The translations under genes and the position numbers were made by a program. From Lachnospiraceae bacterium (lineage in GTDB: Bacteria; Bacillota; Clostridia; Lachnospirales; Lachnospiraceae), in the NCBI GenBank assembly GCA_024685005.1, contig JAIKWF010000025.1:17235-81234 (forward strand): a stretch of 64,000 nt of DNA, in the 5' to 3' direction. Positions 18,614 through 27,353 of this stretch are shown here, piece after piece; the stretch's first letter is position 1, and the number at the start of each line of letters is the position of its first letter. Below the pieces are notes generated by a model. That model searched no databases. It was not told where the DNA came from and saw only the letters and a list, made by a program, of their open reading frames with translations.

Positions 18614-18943
18614 ATGAAGTATGCAAAAGACGAAGCACTGTCGGAAGTTTTAAAGCGCAGCCGTAAAGTACGGGAGCGCCGCGCAGCAAAGGCAAAAGCA
18701 GCACTTTCGTCGACTGCGGTTCTTTTGTTTACATCTCTTGTATGGCTGATCGGCGCCCTGCCCATGCGCCCGGAGAAACTGGATGATTCCGTATACGGAT
18801 CATTTATGCTGTCTCAGGATGCTGGCGGTCTTGTACTGGTTGCGGTACTTGCTTTCAGCCTTGGTATGCTGCTGACAATTCTGATCCTGCATTGGAGAAA
18901 CAGCAGGAATAATGAAGAAAGGAACGGGGGAAACGAAGGATGA
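18614..18943 (+). CDS. Small two-helix membrane protein coupled to the giant exoprotein
   Basis: The 109-residue protein has a strongly basic N-terminal cytoplasmic segment (LKRSRKVRERRAAKAKAA). Two membrane helices (about residues 30-50 and 71-95) enclose a loop of about 20 residues, and the tail is polar with many Asn. I do not recognise a family. AGAAGGAGGTG precedes the ATG. The last four bases (ATGA) contain the start codon of the 1964-residue secreted protein, so the two are translationally coupled. It may help export or retention of that protein, or be a small anti-sigma-like regulator; neither is shown. Confidence 0.7.
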   Translation: MKYAKDEALSEVLKRSRKVRERRAAKAKAALSSTAVLLFTSLVWLIGALPMRPEKLDDSVYGSFMLSQDAGGLVLVAVLAFSLGMLLTILILHWRNSRNNEERNGGNEG

Positions 18944-21900
18944 ACAAAAAAAGGACGAAACAGTTTATCAGTATTCTTCTTGCCGGAATCTTGCTGCTTG
19001 TGCAGCCTGCGAGCACCTTCGCTTACATAGGAGCGATCTGCCCGAATAACCCGGAACAAGTCAAATACGGCAATTTTGTAAGTGGTGGAGCCAAATACAC
19101 GTATATGGAAAATGAGTATCTTCATTTCGATATCTGTATTGATGATACAAAGCCTGAAATGAGCGGTACCGTGGCCCACACCATTCCCATGGTAACACTG
19201 GATAAGACCTACAAGAATATCGATAATGCCGGCAGACAGGTCTTCAAGATGGAGACTGCACCCATGTCTATGGATAGTGTCGGTCAATTTCAGCCCGGCA
19301 AATACAGCAAGCTCAGTGTGATGTCGGCAAAGGTACGTACCGGAAATATCCATGATACGATTACCACCGATTGGGATACGAGCGGTAAATCGGTGGATAC
19401 CTTCGAGATGTCTGCGGATATGGCTGTGGATTATTATTTCATCGATCATGACGAGTATGTACTGACCAATTATTTCAAATTCGTCAAATTGAACGAAGGC
19501 AATACCGGAAACGGAGAAACGGTTGATATCGCAAATACGGCCGTTATGTATGATGAAAATGACGAAACAGAGAACTGGGGCGTTTCCTGTGTGGGAATCT
19601 TCCGAAATCTGAGCGAAGTAGAGGAATCGGTACTTGATGAGAATAAGCCCTATGGTATCTTTTTCAGGCAGAATATGGATTTTGAAAAATTCCCTGCCAT
19701 GGGACATGACACCATCAAGGAAAGCGATTACCCCAATATCGCTGTCAATGCTCAGTATTATTCTCCTTCCTGTGAGATTTCTTACATGAATATTTCAAAC
19801 GGCGTGGCACAGACCCCGGATGATGCCGTATGGGAGGTATACAGCGACAGCTATGCCTTTGCATCGCCCTTTGTGGCAACTTCCGGCTATTATGCCTATC
19901 ATGCGCCGTACAATGAGTTTGCAGACGGTTACGGTGTAGAGGGACATCATGAAGCCTATCCCATCGCTGTTTCTTATGCAAAGAATACGTTGACGACTGT
20001 AGGACGCGCAGGAAACGATCCTGCATACAGATTGAAAAGGAACGATGGAAAAAAGGATTTCATCCACGAGTGTGATGCGCTTTGGGGCTTCCGCAATCTG
20101 AAGGAGCCCAAGGAAGAAGAGGGTACCACAACCAATCCGGATGCCTTTAAGATCCAGGGAGATGCCCCTTATCTTTGCGTTTTTGAAAACGGAGACAAAA
20201 AGGGAGCAGACGGTAAACAGGCCCATGTAGTAATCCCCGCGGATACGGAAGATGATATCAAGCGCTTCGAAGAAAAATACGGAACCTGCGTTGCAAAATA
20301 TCAGGGCAACTATTTTTCCGAAGTGATAAAAGGAGAGACGGTTTATTCATTCCGGGATGGTTCTGCTGCCATCAGCCCCACCATTGTGGCCAGCTGGAGC
20401 AACCCCGTTGTCAGCGGACTGAAGCTTCATGAAGACGGAACCCTTGACATCGATCAGTCCCGGGTATCCTTAAATGCACCTACCTTTAAATTCTATGAAC
20501 CCAAAGAAGGAGGCGGTCTGTCTTTTGATTCCTACGATAAAACAAAAGGACTTGCGCTGAAGATCGATCCTTCCAAGAATAATTCTTACATCAACATCGA
20601 TATTCCCGGTAACGGTGTATCCGTAAAAGGCGTCAGCCTGGATACCTCCGGCAATCTGGTATTTACCGGTAAGTTTAAGATCAATCTGTTCCTGGCGCAG
20701 ATGGATATGAAGAAACTGGGCTACGGCCTGAACGGCAAGTCTGAATTCGTCTGCAACGGCGTTCATGCGGAAGGTATGCTGAAAGTGCCCAAGATCCCGG
20801 GAAAAGATAAAGGAGAAGGCGAAGAAAAAGACGCCAGCCCTTCCGTTTTGGGATTTGGCGGCGCCAAAATGCATGGCGAGGTAAACACCTTTAAGGGTGA
20901 GGAAAAATATGCCTTTGAATTTACCATGAACATCAAGAGCCTGTTTTCCACGCAGGCAGAGCTGGAGCTTGTACGTCTGAAGAACGGACGTCTTTGCCCG
21001 GAGCATCTGTATTTCGAGTTTAAGGGCGAAAAGCCGGGTATGGGAGTTGACATTCCCCCCGGAACACCTGTAGTAACCATCACCGGCGGCGGTGGCGGTA
21101 TTGACGGACTGGCATCCACCATTGACGGCAATTACGTAGCCATTCCTCCTGTGGTACTGACACTGGTAGCTTACGGTGAGATCGTAAAAGTGGTAGACGG
21201 CAAGCTGACCGTGAAAGTAGGACCTTCCCAGCTTCGACTCATCGGCGAGGATGTAGGCTTTAAGGTGGGAGACGAATCCCTGAAGCTCATAGACAGCATG
21301 TATGCCGGCGTTTATTTAAACGGCAAGGAAGTAACATACACTTCCAAGGATGAGTTGATCGGAACCCGTACCTACCGGGGCGTAGCCTTCGGCGGGGAGA
21401 TGGGTCTTGGTATCAAGATCTTTAATTATTCTGATGAAGATATCGAAAACGAGACCAATTCCATGAAGAAGGCCTCCAAAATGTTTGCGAAGGACTTTAA
21501 CGGTACCATCCGTGCAAAGGTTGCCCTCTCAGCAGAGACCTGCGTGGCCAATGCCGTAGATGATCCGCAGTTTTGCTATGTATATCTGGGAAGCACCGGA
21601 TCTGCCCATGCATCCCTTTGCGTTCCGGAAGCTGTACCGCTGTTTGGGGGCAAGTCCCTTGCCGGCGCCGGACTGGATTATAAGATCGGTGCGCAGACAG
21701 CATTCCAGACAGGAAACGGCACCGCCAGTGCATCTGCTTTCTTTAGGAACTTAAGCCTGTCCGGCGGTATTGCAGCTACCGGTTCCTTTATCGGATGTTA
21801 CGGTCGTGTGATCTATCTGTTCCCGCAGAATGAGATCAAAACGCAGGGAAGCGCATTTCATGAACTGGGCGAAGTGAACTGGGACGAGCTTTTGAATACG

Positions 21901-24834
21901 CAGACAGGAGACTATGACGAAGAGGAGATCGCATCCCTGCTTCTGGGAGACCCTGTGGCTGTAACAACAGAAGACGGACAGCAGGCTCTTATGATGGTGG
22001 AAGCTAATATTGCACCCCTTGCCATCGAGGAGATCGCAGCAGAAAACGACGATAAAGGAACGAGCTTTTCACATACCATCAACGTCGATGACCCTCAAAG
22101 CATTGCCGATGGCGAAAATGCAGTTCTGATCGTGGTACCTACCGATCAGACAAACATGACGAAAGAGAAGATCGATGCATTTGCACAGAGTCTTACCTGT
22201 AATGCGCCGACCCTGAATCTTGCTACTTCCGAAGCTGCTCTGGATGAAGGTAATTACAACGGTTATGCCGGAACCCTGGAAACAGATGATGATGGCAACG
22301 TTACAAAGAGAGCTGTCTTTGTTTCCCTGACAAAAGAGGAGGCCGTCAATGCCAATGCATCCGGTATCACCTTTAACGCAGACAGTGACTTCAGAATTGT
22401 GGGATTACAGAGTACGCCTGCTACGAATCTTGCGGTAGTAAAGAAGACGGAAAGCAGCGGAGATTATCTGGATATTCAGGTAACCGATCCTGAAGAGAAC
22501 AAAGAATACTGCCTCTACACCTATCTGGGAACGGAAAAAGAAGTAGAGGATGAAAACGGAAACATTCAAAAACAGATCGGAACCGATTATATGGTAGACA
22601 GCCGCACGCTGGATGCAAAAGCCCTGTCAGGTCCGATCAAGGTATCTTTGGCAGGACTGGATCTGGCACCCTCAGGTGAATATTACCAGACCGTAACCTT
22701 AGTGGAAAAGAAAAAAGTTACGGTAACGAATGAAGACGGAACCGAAGAAGAGATCGAAACAGAAGTACCTGTTACCACCTGGCAGTCAGCCGCAGCCAGC
22801 GAATACGAGAACAAGCTGGAGCTTGCAGCACCCGAGGATGTGGATCTTACGCTTCTTGGAAATGAATCCGTACGCGGAAGCTGGAGTGAGGTAGCGCACG
22901 CTGACGGTTACAAAGTGACCATCTATCAGGAGACAGAAGAAGGCGGCGTGAAGTCCTATGTAGATACCGGCCGCGGCTTTACCTACAACACCGAGGACTT
23001 TACGGGAACGGAGGATACCCTTCCGATGCAGGGTCTGTCTTATGATGAAACCAGCCATACCTTCAGTCTGGATACCACACTGACCGCCAACGGCGAAAAG
23101 ATCCTTACCGACGAAGACGGAAAAGAAGTAAGTGCGGAAACCGCAGGCGAATCCGTGACGCCCAATGGCGATCAGGATGATGCCGTAATAGAGCTTACCC
23201 CCGGTAAGAACTACAAGATCGGCGTATCCGCCTTCAAGAAGTGCGAGGTGACAACGGACGGAGAGACTTCTGAGTATGAAAAATTCGGAAGTGAAAAGCA
23301 GTCAGATTCAAAGCTCCTTCCGGAATATAAACCGGTAGACTTCAAAGTAAGTGCAATTGAAGGCTGGAATGACGGATGGTGGCATGAAGCAACCACAGAA
23401 CTTAGTCAGGATGCAACAGGAACCTATTCCCATACCTTCAAAGGGGAAGAGGGAAGGACCCTGGATATTCAGATGAGCGGCCTGAAGGACAAAGACGGCC
23501 ATGACGTTTCGGCTGATACAACCTTCAAGGTAACGAGACTGGATGCGGTAGATGATCAGGGAAACCCTGCAGAGATTCCCATGGCGTCAAGCAGCGATCC
23601 CGAAAAACCGAACACCTTCAGCATCAGTGACTTTGAAGGATCAGCCAGTCTGGAAGTCAAAGCCCTTTACAACCATGACGGCGTAACGGATGAGACCATC
23701 CGATATGTGAACCTGAATAAGGACAATACTGCACCTGTTGTTACCCTGGATCAGGAGGTGACTTATACAGAAAACGACGGAACCTTTAACCTGACCGGTA
23801 TCACAGAGCCGGGATCAAAGGTGACTATGCTCTACACGAATCCGGAGAATCCGGAAGAAGAATTAAAGGTTACGGATATTTCCGTTGACGCTGAAGGCGC
23901 GTTTACCGTCACCGGCAAACTGGAAAACGGTGAAGCATCCAGGATCAGCAGCATTATTGCAACAGATCCCGTTGGAAATGATTCCCAGCGTGCAAGTACG
24001 GTAGTGACCAGAAATGAGAACTTTGAGCACACCATCGTCTTTGAAGACGGATTCGGCAATGTACTTTCTACCCAGAGCGTTCTTCATGGCAAGGATGCCG
24101 TAGCGCCTGCAGCACCTTCCAAAGAAGGACTGGCCTTCGACGGTTGGGACAGAGAGTTTAAGAACGTACAGGCCAATATGGTCATCAAAGCCCTTTGGAA
24201 AGATGATCAGAGTGCAAAGCCTGTTACGGAACCCGAAAAGAAAAAAGAAAAACCCAATCCGAACCCTGCGCCCCAGCCTCAGAAGGATGATCCGAAACCC
24301 GAGGCGGCCGTAAAGGTCAGCAAGATCAATATCACCGGTATTTCCAAAAAGATCGCTGCCGGAAAGAAGATTCAGCTCACTGCTGAGGTACTTCCCGAAA
24401 ATGCCGCGGATAAAAACGTGACATGGGAAAGCAGCAATCCCAAAGTGGCAACAGTGGATGCAAATGGCCTAGTTAAGATCGGCAAGAAAGCCGGCGGAAA
24501 GAAGGTGACCATCACTGCAACCGCCGCAGATGGATCCGGCATAAAGGCTGACTACAAGATCACCGTGATGAAAAAAGCCGTAAAGAAGCTGAAACTTTCC
24601 GGCAAAAAGAGTGTGAAGGCGGGCAGAAAGCTGAAACTGAAAGCGAAAGTAACGGCGCCCAAAGGAGCCAATACCAAGCTGAAATGGGAAAGCAGCAATC
24701 CTGCCATCGCCACGGTAAACAGCAAGGGTCTTGTGAAAGCAAATAAGAAAGCAAAAGGAAAGAAAGTGACCATTACGGTGATGACCACCGACGGCACCAA
24801 CCTGAAAAAGAAACTGAAGATCAAGATCAAGTAA
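18940..24834 (+). CDS. Giant secreted surface protein with fibronectin-like, InlB_B and Big_2 domains
   Basis: The 1964-residue protein opens with a signal peptide (about residues 1-28, cleavage near STFA). About 1250 residues follow that I do not recognise, mostly beta-rich, including a Gly-rich segment (TITGGGGGIDGL). Later modules are a fibronectin III-like segment (from about 1290), an InlB B-repeat/Listeria-Bacteroides repeat (about 1695-1752, IVFEDGFGNVL to FDGWDREF), a Pro/Lys linker, and two Big_2 Ig-like domains (about 1793-1875 and 1880-1964, both with VTWESSNP or LKWESSNP cores). It ends in KKKLKIKIK without LPXTG. A role in adhesion or cell-surface structure is inferred from the domains. 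It overlaps the preceding gene by 4 bases. Confidence 0.85.
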   Translation: MNKKRTKQFISILLAGILLLVQPASTFAYIGAICPNNPEQVKYGNFVSGGAKYTYMENEYLHFDICIDDTKPEMSGTVAHTIPMVTLDKTYKNIDNAGRQVFKMETAPMSMDSVGQFQPGKYSKLSVMSAKVRTGNIHDTITTDWDTSGKSVDTFEMSADMAVDYYFIDHDEYVLTNYFKFVKLNEGNTGNGETVDIANTAVMYDENDETENWGVSCVGIFRNLSEVEESVLDENKPYGIFFRQNMDFEKFPAMGHDTIKESDYPNIAVNAQYYSPSCEISYMNISNGVAQTPDDAVWEVYSDSYAFASPFVATSGYYAYHAPYNEFADGYGVEGHHEAYPIAVSYAKNTLTTVGRAGNDPAYRLKRNDGKKDFIHECDALWGFRNLKEPKEEEGTTTNPDAFKIQGDAPYLCVFENGDKKGADGKQAHVVIPADTEDDIKRFEEKYGTCVAKYQGNYFSEVIKGETVYSFRDGSAAISPTIVASWSNPVVSGLKLHEDGTLDIDQSRVSLNAPTFKFYEPKEGGGLSFDSYDKTKGLALKIDPSKNNSYINIDIPGNGVSVKGVSLDTSGNLVFTGKFKINLFLAQMDMKKLGYGLNGKSEFVCNGVHAEGMLKVPKIPGKDKGEGEEKDASPSVLGFGGAKMHGEVNTFKGEEKYAFEFTMNIKSLFSTQAELELVRLKNGRLCPEHLYFEFKGEKPGMGVDIPPGTPVVTITGGGGGIDGLASTIDGNYVAIPPVVLTLVAYGEIVKVVDGKLTVKVGPSQLRLIGEDVGFKVGDESLKLIDSMYAGVYLNGKEVTYTSKDELIGTRTYRGVAFGGEMGLGIKIFNYSDEDIENETNSMKKASKMFAKDFNGTIRAKVALSAETCVANAVDDPQFCYVYLGSTGSAHASLCVPEAVPLFGGKSLAGAGLDYKIGAQTAFQTGNGTASASAFFRNLSLSGGIAATGSFIGCYGRVIYLFPQNEIKTQGSAFHELGEVNWDELLNTQTGDYDEEEIASLLLGDPVAVTTEDGQQALMMVEANIAPLAIEEIAAENDDKGTSFSHTINVDDPQSIADGENAVLIVVPTDQTNMTKEKIDAFAQSLTCNAPTLNLATSEAALDEGNYNGYAGTLETDDDGNVTKRAVFVSLTKEEAVNANASGITFNADSDFRIVGLQSTPATNLAVVKKTESSGDYLDIQVTDPEENKEYCLYTYLGTEKEVEDENGNIQKQIGTDYMVDSRTLDAKALSGPIKVSLAGLDLAPSGEYYQTVTLVEKKKVTVTNEDGTEEEIETEVPVTTWQSAAASEYENKLELAAPEDVDLTLLGNESVRGSWSEVAHADGYKVTIYQETEEGGVKSYVDTGRGFTYNTEDFTGTEDTLPMQGLSYDETSHTFSLDTTLTANGEKILTDEDGKEVSAETAGESVTPNGDQDDAVIELTPGKNYKIGVSAFKKCEVTTDGETSEYEKFGSEKQSDSKLLPEYKPVDFKVSAIEGWNDGWWHEATTELSQDATGTYSHTFKGEEGRTLDIQMSGLKDKDGHDVSADTTFKVTRLDAVDDQGNPAEIPMASSSDPEKPNTFSISDFEGSASLEVKALYNHDGVTDETIRYVNLNKDNTAPVVTLDQEVTYTENDGTFNLTGITEPGSKVTMLYTNPENPEEELKVTDISVDAEGAFTVTGKLENGEASRISSIIATDPVGNDSQRASTVVTRNENFEHTIVFEDGFGNVLSTQSVLHGKDAVAPAAPSKEGLAFDGWDREFKNVQANMVIKALWKDDQSAKPVTEPEKKKEKPNPNPAPQPQKDDPKPEAAVKVSKINITGISKKIAAGKKIQLTAEVLPENAADKNVTWESSNPKVATVDANGLVKIGKKAGGKKVTITATAADGSGIKADYKITVMKKAVKKLKLSGKKSVKAGRKLKLKAKVTAPKGANTKLKWESSNPAIATVNSKGLVKANKKAKGKKVTITVMTTDGTNLKKKLKIKIK

Positions 24835-24854
24835 TTTTTCCTTTAAAAAGGGAC

Positions 24855-24883
24855 TTGCAAGAGCTATGAAACTGTGCTATTGT
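24855..24883 (+). promoter_or_regulatory. Sigma-A-type promoter of the rimP-nusA-infB operon
   Basis: TTGCAA and TATTGT are separated by exactly 17 bases. The start site would fall about 20 bases before the terminator hairpin at 24911-24935, so the hairpin would lie in the transcript leader. Confidence 0.55.
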
Positions 24884-24910
24884 ATGTAATGTAGTCAGTT
24901 GATTGTGAAA

Positions 24911-24935
24911 AGTGGACCGGAGAGGTCCACTTTTT
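24911..24935 (+). terminator. Terminator/attenuator hairpin in the rimP-nusA leader
   Basis: Perfect arms AGTGGACC and GGTCCACT enclose GGAGA; the final stem base begins a run of five T, followed by G. The hairpin can end transcription from the upstream giant gene. Because a promoter precedes it, it can also attenuate the operon. In Bacillus subtilis the nusA operon leader has a NusA-dependent terminator used for autoregulation; a similar role here is inference. Confidence 0.75.
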
Positions 24936-24979
24936 GCATGTTTGATCAATTCGTGTGACGGTCAAAAGGAGAGGCGTAT

Positions 24980-25444
24980 ATGTCGAGAAAAGAGACCTAC
25001 GAAGCAAAAGCCGAGGAGCTGATCACTCCCATCCTTACGGAGAACGGTTTTGAGCTTTGCGACATGGAATATGTCAAGGAAGCGGGAAGCTGGTATCTGC
25101 GTGCCTACATTGACAAGGAAGGCGGCATTACCATAGAGGACTGCGAACTGGTAAGCAGAGCATTTTCGGATCTGCTGGATCAGGAAGACTTTATAGAGGA
25201 ATCCTACATTCTGGAAGTCAGCTCCCCGGGACTGCTTCGCCCCTTGAAAAAGGACCGGGATTTTCAAAGGAAGATGGGAGAAGAGCTGGAGATCAAAACC
25301 TATGCTGCAGTTGACGGCAAAAAGGATTTTACCGGCGTTCTGACAGCCTTTGATAAGGACAGCATCACACTTCAGACAGAAGAAGGCGAGCGGACCTGGA
25401 AGAGAAGCGAGCTTGCCCTTGTCAGACCATATGTGGAATTTTAA
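24980..25444 (+). CDS. rimP: Ribosome maturation factor RimP
   Basis: The 154-residue protein has the two-domain RimP layout. The N-terminal domain contains ELCDMEYVKEAGSWYLRAYIDKEGGITIEDC and the conserved VSSPGLLRPL; a C-terminal SH3-like barrel follows. It assists maturation of the 30S subunit. It is the first gene of the nusA-infB operon, the position normal for Firmicutes (ylxS). AAAGGAGAGG precedes the ATG. Confidence 0.95.
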   Translation: MSRKETYEAKAEELITPILTENGFELCDMEYVKEAGSWYLRAYIDKEGGITIEDCELVSRAFSDLLDQEDFIEESYILEVSSPGLLRPLKKDRDFQRKMGEELEIKTYAAVDGKKDFTGVLTAFDKDSITLQTEEGERTWKRSELALVRPYVEF

Positions 25445-25487
25445 GCAGAAAACAGCTTTTGTACATTCATTTTAGGAGGAGAAAAAA

Positions 25488-26729
25488 ATGAACAGCGAAC
25501 TTTTGGAAGCGATCAATCTACTCGAGAAGGAAAAAGGCATCAGCAGAGAGACTCTGTTCGAAGCAGTAGAGAGTTCATTGGAAAATGCTTACAAGAATCA
25601 CTACGGAAAAGGGGATATGGGACGTGCCGAGAACGGTAAGGCCGTAGTGGACAGACAGACGGGAGATTACAAGATCTACTCCGTAAAAGAGGTTGTTGAA
25701 ACGGAGGATGACATTTTTTCCGATATCCTGCAGATTTCCCTGGAGGATGCAAAACGATATGACAAAAATGCAGTCATCGGCGGAACCGTTGATGTGGAAG
25801 TGCAGTCCCGTGAGTTTTCCAGAATCGCAGCACAGAATGCAAAGAACAGCATTTTGCAGAAGATTCGCGAAGAAGAAAGAGTTGTGATCTACAACCAGTT
25901 TAATGAAAAAGAGAAAAACATCGTTACCGGTGTGGTTCAGAGAGATACCGGCCGCGGACTGATCATCAATCTGGGCAGGATCGATGCCACCTTAAGCGAG
26001 AAAGAGATGGTTAAGACCGAGCGTTTCAGACCCGGCGACCGGATCAAAGTGTATGTGGTGGAAGTACGCAATACCACCAAGGGACCCCGTATCATGGTTT
26101 CCAGAACCCATCCGGATCTGGTGAGAAAGCTTTTTGAGTCGGAAGTGACCGAGATCGCTGACGGAACCGTACAGATCAAGGCCATCGCAAGAGAGGCCGG
26201 CAGCCGTTCCAAGATGGCAGTCTGGAGTGAGAATCCCGACGTGGATCCCGTAGGAGCCTGCGTAGGTATGAACGGTGCCAGAGTCAATTCCATCGTAGAT
26301 GAGCTCAGAGGCGAGAAGATCGATATCATCAACTGGGATGAGAACCCCGGTCAGCTGATCCAGAACGCTCTTTCCCCGGCAAAGATCGTTTACGTGTTCG
26401 CCGATCCCGAGGAAAAGACTGCAAAGGTAGTAGTACCCGATTATCAGCTTTCCCTTGCCATCGGTAAGGAAGGCCAGAATGCCCGTCTTGCCGCAAGACT
26501 GACAGGCTATAAGATCGACATCAAGTCAGAGACCCAGGCCAAAGATGCACCCGGCTTCCGTCCCGAAGATTATATGGACTATGATGACGAGTATGATGAG
26601 GAATACGAAGGCGAGTACGAAGAAGAGCAGTACGAGGAAGCCTATGAAGAAGAGCCTGCTTCAGAGGAAGCTTATGAGGAAGCTGAGCAGGATTCCGAGC
26701 AGGAAGATACGGATTCCGAAGAAGCATAA
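25488..26729 (+). CDS. nusA: Transcription termination/antitermination protein NusA
   Basis: The 413-residue protein has the NusA N-terminal RNA polymerase-binding domain, an S1 domain (about residues 135-200, GVVQRDTGRGLIINLG), and KH1/KH2 domains (GACVGMNGARVNSIVDELRGEKID and AIGKEGQNARLAARLTGY). It modulates pausing, termination and antitermination. The C-terminal 60 residues form a very acidic tail rich in Glu and Tyr (repeats like EEYEGEYEEEQYEEAYEEE), longer than in Bacillus subtilis NusA, which ends soon after KH2. AGGAGGAG precedes the ATG. Confidence 0.97.
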   Translation: MNSELLEAINLLEKEKGISRETLFEAVESSLENAYKNHYGKGDMGRAENGKAVVDRQTGDYKIYSVKEVVETEDDIFSDILQISLEDAKRYDKNAVIGGTVDVEVQSREFSRIAAQNAKNSILQKIREEERVVIYNQFNEKEKNIVTGVVQRDTGRGLIINLGRIDATLSEKEMVKTERFRPGDRIKVYVVEVRNTTKGPRIMVSRTHPDLVRKLFESEVTEIADGTVQIKAIAREAGSRSKMAVWSENPDVDPVGACVGMNGARVNSIVDELRGEKIDIINWDENPGQLIQNALSPAKIVYVFADPEEKTAKVVVPDYQLSLAIGKEGQNARLAARLTGYKIDIKSETQAKDAPGFRPEDYMDYDDEYDEEYEGEYEEEQYEEAYEEEPASEEAYEEAEQDSEQEDTDSEEA

Positions 26730-26743
26730 AGAGGCAGCATAAC

Positions 26744-27010
26744 ATGGAAAAAAAGAAACCCGAAAGGCAGTGTATCGGCTGCGGAGAGAAAAAACCGAAG
26801 CAGGAACTGATCCGCGTGGTCAGAACGCCGGAGGGGCAATTTGTCTTGGATGAAACGGGCAGGTGCAACGGCCGCGGTGCTTATATCTGCAAGGACACAG
26901 GATGTCTTGCAAAGGCAAGGAAGAAAAGAGCACTTTCCCGAAGCTTTTCGCAGGAGGTTTCCGAAGAGGTGTGGAACCTTTTGGAAGAGGAAATGCAAAA
27001 GCTTGTTTGA
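26744..27010 (+). CDS. ylxR: YlxR family RNA-binding protein (RnpM-like)
   Basis: The 88-residue protein has the YlxR/DUF448 signature: RQCIGCGEKKPKQELIRVV, then GRGAYICKDTGCLAKARKKRAL. It contains a Cys-x-x-Cys pair. The position between nusA and an L7Ae-like gene is conserved in Firmicutes. In Bacillus subtilis the protein has been reported to bind and modulate RNase P; I infer a similar RNA-binding role. Confidence 0.93.
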   Translation: MEKKKPERQCIGCGEKKPKQELIRVVRTPEGQFVLDETGRCNGRGAYICKDTGCLAKARKKRALSRSFSQEVSEEVWNLLEEEMQKLV

Positions 27011-27038
27011 CAGTGTAACGCAAAGCAAAGGATGAAGA

Positions 27039-27353
27039 ATGGAAAAAAAGATCTTATCCTTCCTTGGACTGGCCAATCGGGCGGGGAAGGTCGCAAGCGG
27101 CGAGTTTTCTGCCGAAGCGGCCGTCAAGGATCGAAAAGCAAAGCTGGTGATCATAGCAGCGGATGCTTCAGACAATACAAAAAAACTGTTTCATGACAAA
27201 AGCAGTTATTATGGGATCCCGATACTGACATTCGGGACAAAAGAAACGCTGGGAGGAGCCATAGGCAAGCAGATGCGGGCCTCGCTGGCGATCCTGGATG
27301 AGGGCTTTGCGGAAAAACTGAAAGAAATGATACAAAAGCAGGAGGTAAAATAG
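27039..27353 (+). CDS. ylxQ: L7Ae family ribosomal-protein-like RNA-binding protein (YlxQ)
   Basis: The 104-residue protein matches the L7Ae/L30e/Gadd45 fold (FLGLANRAGKVASGEFS, AKLVIIAADASDNTKKLF, TKETLGGAIGK). Members bind kink-turn RNAs. It begins 28 bases after ylxR and stops immediately before the infB start codon, in the order usual for this operon. Confidence 0.92.
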   Translation: MEKKILSFLGLANRAGKVASGEFSAEAAVKDRKAKLVIIAADASDNTKKLFHDKSSYYGIPILTFGTKETLGGAIGKQMRASLAILDEGFAEKLKEMIQKQEVK

